NCBI GenBank assembly: GCA_028023455.1
Contig: JAQFVV010007249.1
Coordinates: forward strand, 1-64,000
DNA length: 64,000 bases
Direction: 5' to 3'
Source: Epiperipatus broadwayi
Lineage: Eukaryota; Onychophora; Udeonychophora; Euonychophora; Peripatidae
Under the pieces are notes generated by a model, which saw nothing but the letters and a program-made list of their open reading frames with translations, was not told the DNA's origin and searched no databases. Each line of letters begins with the position of its first letter. Positions within the stretch are counted from its first letter, which is position 1. Positions 51,180-63,100 of the stretch are shown piece after piece. A program made the position numbers and the translations under genes.

Positions 51180-51620
51180 TTTAATTAAAAACAGAAATGT
51201 AAAAGCAATAACTTGTGGAGGGGATGAGAGAATACACCCTGTAATGGGGGGGATATTGAAGCAGTCGGATCTGAGTTCGATCCTAGCTTCATGACATCTA
51301 GCCATAAGCCCACTTCAAACCCTAGTACTAACCTTAAATTTCCGATGCAATGGGGCTTTATATGTTCAATATGAGCTGTTGAGTTGGGTTTGAATTCAGT
51401 TTGAACCACCTGAGTTTGGATCTGACTTGCATTTCTTTTGGTGAGTTTTTGACTGGTACAATATATAAAGGCTGGTCAGGTGAAATTGGGTTAATTAGCT
51501 TGGTTATATTCGTTCATACTCACACGGGCACTCTTACCTGTTCTCTTTTGGTTAGCAGTATAGTTTTCGGAGTGTACTGATGGAAAAGCAGAATTATTAG
51601 TCTAAAAAATATTTTTTCAT
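51180..51620 (+). mobile_element. LTR/SINE-like segment with TATA box
   Basis: The sequence turns G+C-richer at about 51210. GAGTTCGATCC (51273-51283) matches a B box, but no A box precedes it. TATATAAAGG (51462-51471) is a strong TATA box. Together with decayed coding sequence just downstream on the same strand, this suggests an LTR or other retroelement promoter. No repeated second copy was found. Confidence 0.3.
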
Positions 51621-51624
51621 AATG

Positions 51625-52140
51625 CTGAACAAATGGAAGAGTTATTAATAGCTGAATGTATTTTGAAAGGTGCAAACCAAGAAAAAAAAGAAAAATACAA
51701 ATGAAATTATTATTGTCAGATATATTTCCTGATAAGTATTAACTGAAGGGAGAAAGAATACTGCTCAATTAAATAAAGAAGAAATGAAGCAATACATAAG
51801 AAATTTAGAGATTCAAACTGGAGCATTTTTAATGTGAAGCACCACACAGGTCAGATATGATGCTCAAGAACAAAAGGAAGTGAAATTTAAGCTAATGTTT
51901 TATATCGCTAAGGGAATGGAATCATGATTTATTTGTGACACAACAATGGACATAGAGTAGGAGATCAAGTTCAGTACATTCGCACTGCTCAAAGACCTAC
52001 ATAGCCATCCAGTGATGTGACTTTCTTAAAGTGTAGCTGCTATGGTCAATTTGCCAACCTCCATCAAAGCTCTGTTAAGTAATCATCTGCACAGCAGATA
52101 TATATCACCCTCAAAATCCTAGCCTGGAGAAGAATGAAGC
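51625..52140 (+). pseudogene. Decayed coding sequence downstream of the TATA segment
   Basis: Protein-like stretches appear in changing frames: EELLIAECILKGANQ (about 51640-51685), NTAQLNKEEMKQYIRNLEIQ with TGAFLM (51757-51835), RYDAQEQKEVKFK (after a TGA) and FALLKDLHSHP. Two TGA codons interrupt the best frame. I do not recognise the family. Its position suggests the first frame of the retroelement whose promoter may be at 51462. Confidence 0.35.
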
Positions 52141-52429
52141 CGTTGGAAAGTATTATTTATGTTTTTATATCTATTTTTGTGTCTTATTACAAGTAATTTG
52201 TTATTTTACTAATATTGCTAATATTAAATGAACCAATGAACTGTGTAATTCAATTATAAATATTTCTTTTGTAATTTTAACATAAAGGTACACATAATTC
52301 ATTGGATTATCTAAATAAATTATAAAAGAAAAGAGAAAGTAAATATGAAATATTTCATTATTTCAAAATAGTTAAATAGAAATAATTGGGTGGTTTGGTC
52401 ATTGGATGTATGTGTTTTGCCTTGAAATA

Positions 52430-52725
52430 ATAGTAAATTTATTCCATCTGCTATGTGCAGGATTGTTTTCATAAGGAATAAAAGCGTGTAAGAAAGTGTT
52501 CCAAATAATTATTATTGTCCGCTACATGCAGGACTCATATTATGGAACTTTTAATATTCAAATTGTAGTTGAACATGAGTTTGTTCCCCTAGTAAATTTA
52601 TTCCATCCACTATGTGCAGGGTTGTTTCCATAAGGAATAAAAGTGTGTAAAAAAGTGTTCCAAATAATTATTATTGTCCGCTACGTGAAGGACTCATATT
52701 ATGGAACTTTTAATATTCAAATATC
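52430..52725 (+). repeat. 159-bp tandem repeat with internal half-units
   Basis: Landmarks recur 159 bp apart (GTCCGCTAC at 52517 and 52676). Each unit contains two related halves, one with CTATGTGCAGG and ATAAGGAATAAAA, the other with CTACATGCAGG and ATTATGGAACTTTT. The array is therefore an older dimer of an approximately 80-bp unit later duplicated as a pair. The full copies differ at a few positions only. Confidence 0.9.
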
Positions 52726-53589
52726 ATTAACTTATGGCTAAATCATTATTTTCACTTAAACAAAGGTATAGATCACCACAAGTGGAAGGGCGATGGTCAT
52801 TTTTTTATGAAACACATGCATACCATGGCCAATACACATTATGTTTTCGTATAAGGTAATTTATTTCAAGTTTTGGGTTTAAAGTGTAAGCGGGGGAGAA
52901 TTTCAGACCATTCCTTTCCCATTTATGAAACTATTTAAAATTTATTAATATGCATGAATTTTAATTAATATTGTTTATGTGTGTGTTTATTCTCTTCTTT
53001 ATTTTGTAAATATTTATATAATCATAGAGGGCTTAATAAATTTATCATCTAATTTTAAAGTATGGCATTGTGCTGTGTATTTGATAATGATATTATTATT
53101 TAACCTTTCCTGTTAACAAAGCAACAAACCACCATCCTGAGATAATGAGTTGATTGAGTTAGTCAGGGGTTAAACTTACTGGGATCAGGAATCATTCATT
53201 AGGCATTCACTTTTCTGTTGATTTTATATATATATAAAAAATATAAAAGAGATTATAAATCTTTATTAATTACATGATCATATCCCTTGGGGAGGGGGGC
53301 AATCTTTTTTTTAAGGTGGCGTGCAAAGGTTGCAGTAAACGAACCTTTCAAAGGTATGATTATAGTAATGTATATTTTGGATGCCATTGAATATTTCTTA
53401 ATTGCTGCTCGATGTTAGAAAATGCATGTCATGCTCAATGTGTCAAGAGTCAGAGTCAGTGACCATTACAATATATTATAATAATATTACAAATCGATGT
53501 CTGTATTTTTTCAAAATAATATATGTAAATTTATAAATAAATATTTGAAAATACAGTACTCAAAAGTTTATAAAAAATATATGTATAAC
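52726..53589. other. Intergenic DNA, no gene seen
   Basis: Includes a G-run (GGGGAGGGGGG near 53289) that is unusual in this background. Nothing else was recognised. Confidence 0.5.
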
Positions 53590-53634
53590 CATCACTTAGA
53601 AGTGCTTTCAACTACCTTGTAGCTTTGTCAAATA
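53590..53634 (-). ncRNA. Hammerhead-like relic downstream of PLE
   Basis: On the minus strand TTGACAA (53631-53625, CTGACGA with two transitions) is followed by a clean hairpin GCTAC-AAG-GTAGT (53623-53611), then TGAAAG (53610-53605) and CACTT. GAAA is intact, and AG/CT could form a 2-bp stem III. It lies about 40 bp after the stop codon of the PLE endonuclease, the usual place for a PLE hammerhead. Stem I pairing is poor. Confidence 0.4.
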
Positions 53635-53673
53635 TCATGTTTAAAATGTCAGCTTTCCCATAATTCAATGATG

Positions 53674-55050
53674 TCAACTTTCCCATAATTCTGTGATCTT
53701 AACGTTTGCTGCTTGCCTATTAATTACATTGTGCTTATATTTATATATTAACATTGCCTCTTTAATTTTCCTTTTATTATTATTTCTTTCAGTATCCAAT
53801 ATTTTTACATTGTTATAATTAAAATTGAAACCATATATACATGATTTATTATGGTCATCAAACACAGAAGCTGATAAAGTATCACTATTTTTAAAATTTT
53901 GTTTTGTGTTTTGAATCCTTTTAAATAATAATAAGTGTTCTTTTGTTCTTTTTTTCAATGTGTACCTCAATTCACCTATATATCAACTGCCACACCTACA
54001 TGTTCATTTGTAAATGATACAATATTTATTTATCAATAAAGTTTTATATTTTGAATTGTTTATTAATATATTTAATGTAGGTGGTGCATAAAATGCAATA
54101 TCACATATTCCTTTATAAATTTTCTTAATAAAACTTGCCTGTTGATTCAAAATATATGATATTGATATCCACAGTTTTTTATCAGAAAAATTAACATTAT
54201 TATTAATATTTTTATATTTAGAAATAAAATTTTTTAACAGTATAATAAACACAATGATAATTGTATCCAACATTTAACAATTCATTATAATAAATTTGAA
54301 TATTTTTAGTTTTATCTGATGCATATTTACAAAGGTTATCATTTCTGAATAAAAAGGACTTTAGGCCTGCCATTTTATGTGACATTGGTACTTTTGATTC
54401 ATATGGAATATATCATCTTTTTGCTATTGGTTTAAGAGTCATATAGTAATCAAGTTTATCCTGTTTCTAGCTATCTTGAAATCTAAAAATTGAACACTCA
54501 TTGAATTTTCATCTGTTTTAATCCACTTTAAGCCCTTTATATTATTTAATTCATTAAACAAATCATTAATAGCATTTGGCTTTCCACAAACAAAAACATC
54601 ATCAACATATCGATTATATAAAGTAATATCTCTCTGATAATTTTCCTTTTTTAAAATATTTTCTTCATATGTATATATAGTTGATGGTAAATTATTGTTT
54701 CATGCCACTAAAGTTTGGGAATCATATGTAATGGTTCATATTTCTTTAAGGCATGATAATAAATGCATCTAACTATAATCATACCTAGGGTCTTCATGTA
54801 GGATGCCATGAATGATGTGATAAAAATCTAATCCATGATTGCATCTGTTTCAAATATGATAATTTAATATTTAAACATCCAATATAGATACAAATTAGAC
54901 CATTTCATCCAATCTTCATCTCTCTTTATTATTCTGTTATGTTCAGTATTTGAACTCAGGGTTAATTTTACACTTAACTCTTTTCAGGGGTCAAGTAATA
55001 TCTTGTACCAATAATAATATTTTTACATAAGTTCAATAGATTCTCAAAAT
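53674..55050 (-). mobile_element. Penelope-like retroelement: RT and GIY-YIG endonuclease, decayed
   Basis: Read on the minus strand, the order is RT palm, RT thumb, linker, GIY-YIG nuclease, as in endonuclease-bearing PLEs. The RT shows LYNRYVDDVFVCGKPNAIN (54628-54572), which contains the YVDD catalytic aspartates. GLKWIKTDE and QFLD follow, then YESKVPMSHKMAGLKSFLFR (about 54405-54345). A linker frame (54273-54004) includes APPTLNILINNSKYK. The nuclease begins CRCGS-stop-YIGELR (about 54000-53960) and continues through NNVKILDTE and KRKIKEAMLIYK to a stop at 53674. Several stops and frame changes show it is dead. RT sequence upstream of the palm is weak, so the 5' part is lost or unrecognisable beyond 55050. 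Confidence 0.85.
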
Positions 55051-56855
55051 TTCTTCCAACCAAATTATCATGATTGGGCTGTATTTACATGTTGATTATG
55101 TTAATGTTATAATTTCTCATTGTCATTGCTTTATGCTGTTACAAATGGCACTACAATTGGGGGAAGGGGTATTTAAAAACCAGGTTCATTCTTTCATGGT
55201 TCACAGTTTTATTATCTTACAATATATATGTATTAATCTTATGTATTTATATTTCAGCTCTTTAAATTTATATAAGAAAGTTGTAATGAAATAAAATATT
55301 GAACTGTCAATAGGAATGTAGGGGTTAAAATAATTGATATCTTTAATTCATTTTTCAAGCTAAAATTTTTTGCAAAATACATGCATAGTGAGCAAAGGTG
55401 ATCTGAGTTTTTAGACTGATGAATAATTTCAATATAGTAGACTAGAAATAAAAGATGCATAAATAAACAAGTTATAAATATATAATTCATGTCTGGGCTT
55501 ATTAATTAAATACTGTTAATAAACTTTTTTTGGAATTTTGAGCTTACTAGATTGCTATTTCAATACAAAATGGATATTTTCATAAAATATGACAGCTGTA
55601 TAAAAATTAGAAAATATGTTATAACTCAGAAGGAAACACAAGCTCACGAATGTCTTAGTTCTATTTATTTTAAAGATCTCAGAATATTGATGGGTTCCAC
55701 AGGTGGTGGATAATGGAATAGACTTCAGATATGAAAGTTAATCACTATAATAAATAAAAAATGCCTGAGCTGTCTTGTAAGATAAGATGTTGGTTTGGCA
55801 AAGGCTAGACAGTTTTTTTAGATAAATGATATTTCTATTTGTATCTTTTCCTTCTACTTTTACTTAAACTAAATGAGAAACAATCATCCTAATCTTATGA
55901 TGCCATCAATAACCTTCCATTATAAGTGTGACAATGGGATTGGGCAAGATTTCAAGAATTAAGAAAGCAATCATGGAAAAAGACTAAGCAGCTGGCAGTA
56001 ATTCTTTGTGATGTTTGATCAAGGCAGAACACTCCCTAATAAGTCAGGTTGGAACAGAATTTGAGTAAGACTTTGATTGGGAAAAGATTGTACATTGGGA
56101 TAATCCTATTCATGAATTTCCTACCTACCTACAGAAATAAAGTGACATGGAAAATATGGTCTAAATGAGTTATCTAATATATATTGCTGTAGGCAGTAAT
56201 AAAGCAGGAGGTAGTAAATATTCAAAACTGATTTCTTTTTCTACACATATGTGCATGCATGATACAAAAATTTACTTGATAAAAACTCCTGAAGAACAGC
56301 ATAGAAATCTCAGGTTTCAGAGGATTGAAGATTAATAGAAGAAATAGATGTCCATTTTTTGGAAGAACAAATAATAAAAGAAAAAAGCATAATAATAAAT
56401 TTTCTGTGAAGTATAATTTATTATGATTTATTCTTTGAATTAGTGTTGCATAAATAAAATGCTTGTAATGTTAAAACATTCCTTGCATGATGATATACAA
56501 GTGTTCATTTTATTAGTGCACATGCTACAACATTAAATTCAGATTACTCAGAGAAAGCTCTTATTTGTTGCTAGACATCCATATTGCAGCACAATATTAA
56601 TTGATCTAATTTTTATTTTTGGAGATTTTAATTCATCTATAGTAAACTTAGTTCAAAAATTATTGAAAATAATGGTACTTTATATTAATAGGTTTGTAGT
56701 TTTGAATTTTTGCACAACATATGGGTTGATTGCCAAAAACATTTTGCTTAGATAAAAAAAAATCACTATAAAGGAAATGGATATGTCCATGCTAAAAACA
56801 ATGAGATTTAATAGATTATATTATAGTTAGAATTCATAATGTAAAAACTATAAAT
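55051..56855. other. Intergenic DNA, no gene seen
   Basis: Overlapping short frames on both strands at 55070-55490 have no family features. Nothing was recognised. Confidence 0.5.
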
Positions 56856-57017
56856 AAGGCAAAACTCTTCATACAGTAGTGCCGCCCTGTGCCAACCAGA
56901 ATAATCAATGGATGCCAGAAGGCTTGTGCATAAAATCCCTATCTAATGCCTATTCTGGCATCCATTGATTACTCTGGTTGGTACAGGGTGGCACTACTGT
57001 ATGGAGAGTTTTGCCTT
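56856..57017. mobile_element. Foldback copy B of the 37.7-kb repeat
   Basis: Left arm 56856-56919 (starting AAGGCAAAACTC) and right arm 56954-57017 are 64-bp inverted copies around a 34-bp spacer. The left arm and spacer match copy A at 37.65-37.75 kb. Most arm differences are C/T or G/A, as expected from deamination. It looks like an inverted pair of truncated element ends, similar in organisation to the PLE palindrome at 32 kb. Confidence 0.85.
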
Positions 57018-58235
57018 GTTTATAAACAATTATGTGCTAGTATAAGAGATGGTGATCATGTAATGTAAAAACACATATTAAATGAAGAGATTGTTGTATG
57101 AATAATAGATTAGTACATTAAAAAATTAAAATTGCATTAGAAATAGATCTTATTATATTCATATTTACAAAAAAAATTGATGTTTATTTTTTAAAAATAT
57201 ATATATATTGTAAAATTTTAATAGTTATTAAACACTAAAATTGCTAATATTGGATTTTCAAGATTGTTATCTTAAAAAGGCATGAAATTCTCTTAAGAAG
57301 TGTTTATGAATACAAGTAAATCCATTCTTAGATTTATTAAAAAGTAAAATTATGATCTAACAATCTACTTTGATTAAAAATATAGCATTTTTGCTTGACA
57401 AAATAACATGTTAAATGTTAAATTAATAAACATAAAAAGCAAAAGCTCTATGACATCAAGAAGGTTTAAAAAGATTGGTACATTAAAACTGCAAACAAAA
57501 TACAGACATTTTCTAATTGCAGAACACGGTTATTTTTTTTAACTACTGAAAATGACATATGGGATGAGAAATAATATCACAACAAATTACACCTAGTAAT
57601 TAAACTCTAATATGATGATAACGATCAAAAATGGATATAAATAAAGTCTATTATTTCATATATATTATAAGAAATAATAACAACAATATTCTTTATAATA
57701 GCTACATATGTATGTTATTATTTTTTATGATGATAATATTTTAGACAGATAAAAAATGTTTTGATCAATTTTTAAATAATGATACAAGACTGAGATTATG
57801 ATTTTGAATGATTTACATATTTTATCTACTTCTTTAAATTTGGACAAAGATATCTATATTATCTCTTGGTAATCTTAAAAATTGAATGGCTACAAATATT
57901 TATGAAATTCCTGTACAAGTTATATTGGTGATCTATTAGCTTAAAAATATTGAATTTTTTTTTTAAGGATATATAGACCCATGAAGTTGTTTGGCCTAAT
58001 TTTATGCATGTTTCTATTATTTCAATTTTTAAAATACAAGAAATAGATGATGATAATAATAATATTAATAATAATATACTGTCACTCATAAATGAGAAAG
58101 GCCATTCCAAGTCTCAAGATAAAAAAAAAATTGAAAGGTGAGAGAAAAAACTACTCGAAAATTGAGTTTTGCAATAACTGATCTGTGAACAACAAAATAC
58201 ATCTGCATATAAAACATGATAATTGATATTTTAAG
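57018..58235. other. AT-rich DNA, no gene seen
   Basis: Nothing recognised. The 83-codon minus frame at 57859-58110 has no family features. Confidence 0.5.
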
Positions 58236-59830
58236 TTACTGCCTTTTAATTTCTTCAGAAGCAAATTTGTTTATTTGAAATGCTTCAATATCATTTCTAA
58301 TTGTAGCTCTCCAATATATTCTTTTTTCTGCTATATCTTTTTAATGGAAACCAATCATTATTGCACTTTCTTTAGAATCATGGTAAGATAATCCTTATAT
58401 CATAGATAGGATCTACTTTTTGTTCACCCTGAAACACTCTTTTTGAGTTTTTTTTATTGTTTAATTATTTTTCATGTCAGTTTCAATAAAGGTATGTGGT
58501 TTTGCAATAGTGGATTCCTCTAACAAGCTGAAGTACATTTTGATTGATTTTAATGATCTTGCCTATGTAGCTTTAAAATTTTATGGAGCACACAGATGAA
58601 ACTTTTTTCATACCTTTACATTGTGCTGATTGAATTTCCAACTTTCATTTTCATGCAATAAATTAGGTAAAATAACAGCTCTATACACAGTAACATGTTC
58701 TTTCTTTGTGATGAAATACTCTTTCAGTTTGTTAAAAGCAGCATCAGCATATCAAAGTCTATATTGTATATCAACATCTATGTTCTCTTTTCTATTTATA
58801 AAGATGCCAAAATATTTAAGCTGGTTCCATCCAAGCACTAGTTGATTAAGAACTTAATTCATTTTGAACATTAATTAACAAACCCACATCTTTATATGTT
58901 GCATTTAAAACATTAAAAACAGTCTGTGAATGAATTTTTGAATTGGAAAATATAAACAATTATAAGAGTACTGTAAATTCAGAATTTAAGAAAAGGAAAT
59001 TCATGGTTTCACTTTTAACAGATTCAAATTAAAAATTTCATTTGATCCTTGTTTGATTAAACCACTTGTAAACAATTCCAAAGTTCATTGTCATAAAAGT
59101 TGTAATCAATATTAGAGCAAGTAGACAACCTTGTTTAATACCTATTTTCATTTCAAATATTTCAGACTTTTAGTAAAGTTTAGTTTTTTTTGGTCTAGTT
59201 TTGTAATGTTATATATTAGTAATTACATGATTTTATTATGTGCTATATATCCATCAATTCGTAGTTCCACAGGGTAGCTGTTGATATGCATTGTGTGTTG
59301 TAGAGATCAAAATGTCAGATTTTATTTTGTCCATAGTATTCTGTTGCATTAATCCATGAGATGATCAAGTGTTGTAAATGTTCCAATGTTACAATTAAGG
59401 ATGATTAATAAAATCTAGAGTTCCAATATGTATAGCATTTTACAGGTATGATATAGAATCTCCAATTTAGGATTGGTGAGTGAAAAATAAAAAAAAAACA
59501 TATATCTAAAGTATTTGAACAATTCACTGCTAATAAAATTAAGTAAAGTGAGCCTCTTGGATTAAATCACGTTAGTTTCAAATGCACTTAGCAAAGTTTT
59601 CAATTTTTAAATAAAATCTCTGATTTATAACATAAGCACTTAAAACACAATGAATAATATTATTTCTTTTTAATGTGTGAGCCAGTCAACATTAGCAATG
59701 ATTCCCACAGCACATACCCCAGCTTCCTTTGCCTTTAGAGATGAGTATTAAATCTCTAGGGACTCTCCCATCAACTAAACCTTCTCACTCCATCAACAAC
59801 TTTGATTAAAACAGATTATTCATTCCTTTA
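58236..59830 (-). pseudogene. LINE (non-LTR) reverse transcriptase, decayed
   Basis: Minus-strand fragments follow the order of a non-LTR ORF2. First is a KGKG stretch with following Gly-Asn-His (about 59750-59700), the usual start of the RT. Next is MKIGIKQGCLLA (about 59150-59115), matching the GVKQGC-L-P motif of RT block B. The expected YADD motif is not visible. Then come LKYFGIFI, YADAAFNKLKEYF, VYRAVILPNLL and KKFHL (about 58820-58610), the conserved C-terminal LG-I, L, and V--A-+LP-LLYG-E motifs. The C-terminus is KRIYWRATIRNDIEAFQ with FASEEIKRQ and a stop at 58236-58238. Many stops and frameshifts interrupt it. The clade is not certain; the C-terminal WR---F--A-E-KR pattern is common in invertebrate LINEs. 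Confidence 0.75.
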
Positions 59831-60088
59831 AAACTACAATCTCTATGGAAATATTTAGTAATTTCTATGGCTCCCATTTAATTTTCATAGCGTTTTAAAA
59901 AAAATTGTAATTATTCTTACTTGTGATCAACTGGTGACATAGTTTGTATATGGAAAGATAGTTAAAAAGCTACTCTTCTAAGTATGACTACTTTCTGGAA
60001 GATTTACAGCCCTAAACTAGGGAATTTGGAATTAAAATGGGGAGACAGTAACAGATTCCTCTGAAGTCCTTTGCTCCCTCTAGTGGAC
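59831..60088. other. Possible upstream LINE remains
   Basis: Minus-strand sequence to about 59900 may continue the LINE, but no endonuclease motif was found. Confidence 0.25.
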
Positions 60089-60148
60089 TAAGTATTACAT
60101 GACTTCTGTTTACCAGCAGTATTACATGACTTCTGGTAAACAAACATC
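60089..60148. repeat. Short direct repeat combined with an inverted repeat
   Basis: AGTATTACATGACTTCTG occurs at 60091 and 60119. GTTTACCAG and CTGGTAAAC form a 9-bp inverted repeat around the second copy. Confidence 0.75.
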
Positions 60149-63100
60149 ACATGACACTATAAATAAGTAATTATTCAATTACAACAATAGTATTTTACTA
60201 TTGATATGATTTTGAGAAACAGTGTTAAATATAATATATAATGCTGTGGTTTAATATAGATATTAGTAATAAGTTTTTTTTTTTAAAAAATGAAACAAAC
60301 AAAAGAGTGATAATAGAGATATAAAATGATGTAGAACTTCATTATAAAGAATTGTTGGAAAAAAAATTATTTAGTAAAGATTTTTTTTATAAGATGAGAG
60401 TTATAGATCACAGATAAGTGTAATGCTATTTTGAAATCACAATGTTCTATTTTTTTATAAAAGTAATTTTACTAGTTTATTTATATTTTTTATTTAATTC
60501 ATTTATTATGTACTTATTAATAAAAACTGTTTGAACAAATTCTTCTCCAAAATACCTGTTTAATTGTCAGAATCTTTATAACAGAACCAAAAAATAGAAA
60601 TCTTTATCCCTATATTATTCTATATTGTCTGGTACACATTCTTTCATTTCACTAGTAACTTTTTAAAAACTAACATGTAAGGACAAACTTTTACCCTTTT
60701 TTTAATTCCTAAATTATCAGAAAAAGGTAATAACCTAATCTTATTAATACATATTTCATTTTCCAGTATTTGTTAGAGATTATCTATAATTCAAAAAGAA
60801 TTTTCAAACTGAAATCATATTTCTAATTTTTTACTGATATGTTGTAAAATAATTTATAAGCTTCTTTTTTATAATTAAATTAACTACACAGTAAATGTGA
60901 GTTTAATTTTTGTTTTTATTTTTTAAGATTTGTTAAATATAAAAACCTAAATCTTGACAATCAATTTCATATTATGAGTTGTGTAATAAATTTTAACTTG
61001 TTGTCAATGAATATCTTTTTGTAAATAATAAAATTATCATTTCTATTATTTTATTTTAATATGAAGCATTATCTACATACATGTTACTAAAAATCTCATA
61101 CTTATACAACAAAACAAATTATTTTGGAATATAATAATTTTTATGTATATTTTAATAAATATTTGTGATTTAAAAAATGAATAAAACTCATAAAAGATAT
61201 ACATGCCAAATTGACAATGATTCTTTACTGTACTTTTATTAGATATTTGTTTTTTTAACTATTGTGAAATATTAAATATGTTCCATAATTATCTAACACA
61301 AACTGTTAGCAGAATTATTTGGACCTACTTTCATTATTGAGAAATTATAGGTTGTAATGATTGTCTTTTTTATGTAGTTACACCTTGGAATGTTTTAATC
61401 ATTCAGAAAAAATATTAAATGTTTTTAGAGAAGTCCAAACCTAAATTATATTCTTTTAAATACATTTATCTCTTAATAATAACACTCATATTGGAATTGT
61501 ATTATACTAACCTGTGTGTTATTATTAAAACTTGAATATATTTAGAAAAATATAAATAAAATTTAAAATGATCTAATTTAACATTGCTATTAGGTGATGG
61601 AAAAAATTCATCATATAGCTAAAATACTTCATTAAGGTTTACACCTTTTCATTAACATATTTGGGAGAAAATTGTATTTAAATTAATATTTCTGAATGGT
61701 TTAACTGGAAATATTTTTATTGCTTTTGTGGGCTAATATTTCATCCTTTCTTTTGCATTGTCATCTAAGAACTATTCAAGTTAGGTATTTTATTTTATCT
61801 AAAGTATAATTTATAGCATATATTAATTATTTAAATTTATAGCAAGCTTACTTTTTGTAAAATGAAATCTATAATGTATCCTTATATAAGATATCTCATT
61901 GTGAAATAATTGTAAATTTTCATACAAGTTGAAATATGAATCAAATTTACAAATGAATAAATAAATGATTTATTTACATTAACATTTATTACTTTTAATT
62001 AATTTAATGTTATTATGTGGCTAAAAATTAAAAAGAAATGTTGAAATAGCTAAAACAGGTAAAAGAAATGATTTATTTATAAATAAATAATTTTTATTTG
62101 TATACAAACTAATTAAAAATATAATGTATATATTTAATCAAATGAAAGTTTACAATATTTTAATGCAATTAAAAAAATATTTCAGCTAGTCAGTTTTTTA
62201 CCACATTGCTTACTAATATACATTTTCTATTATTATATTCAAAATTACTATTTAAATACTAGTGTAGTAAATATAACCTATTTTAAAATAACTTGTAGTA
62301 AAATTTATTAAAAGCATTATATATTTTTTCAATTGACTGTATTGAGGGTTTTTATAACTTTTTAAATCTGGAAATCAATCCAGGGATAATTATCTATTGA
62401 GCCTGATAAACTATAAATGCTCTTGATGTTCAGTTCAGGAAAAGAATAATTTATTTTTAAAAAGCATTTATCTGGCAGAACTCTGAGTTTAAATTGAAAT
62501 CAGTATCTAGGTCATTGTTTAGAAAATACTACTTCAAAACAATTATATTTTAACTCTATTATTTTATATAAAATTGAGTAGATTTCAATATTTCATCAGT
62601 ATTGTTTTGATATGTTATTATAATTTTAAATACTTTAATTTATAATCTAATCACTTTGGTATTTTAATAAATTTGTATCATTTTCAGTTAACAGAAAAGT
62701 GTGTTCTATTTAATTGTTTAAAATTTTATTTATAAAACAGCTCTATGGAATATTTAATAACTTAAAAGAATTATCAAATAAAGTTTGTGTTAAGTGAATT
62801 AACAACGTTTTTCTAGTTATATGTGACATTTGTAAATTTTCTTTGCTAGCTTCCACTTTTTCTTCTGTTTGAAAATAGTTTTTGAGCAAATCGAATACAA
62901 AATTAATATAAGCAAAACAATATTTTTAAATGTAATCAAACACTATGATTTCCCAAGATGGCTTGAATAAACTGATCTTTGAAATTAATCAGTAAATTTT
63001 AAATTAGAAATAACTTGTATTGAAAAATTCTGAAAGAAATTGTTTATTATAAATTATTTTGCAATTGGAAACAAATATATTCTTTATTTGAAAGAGATGA

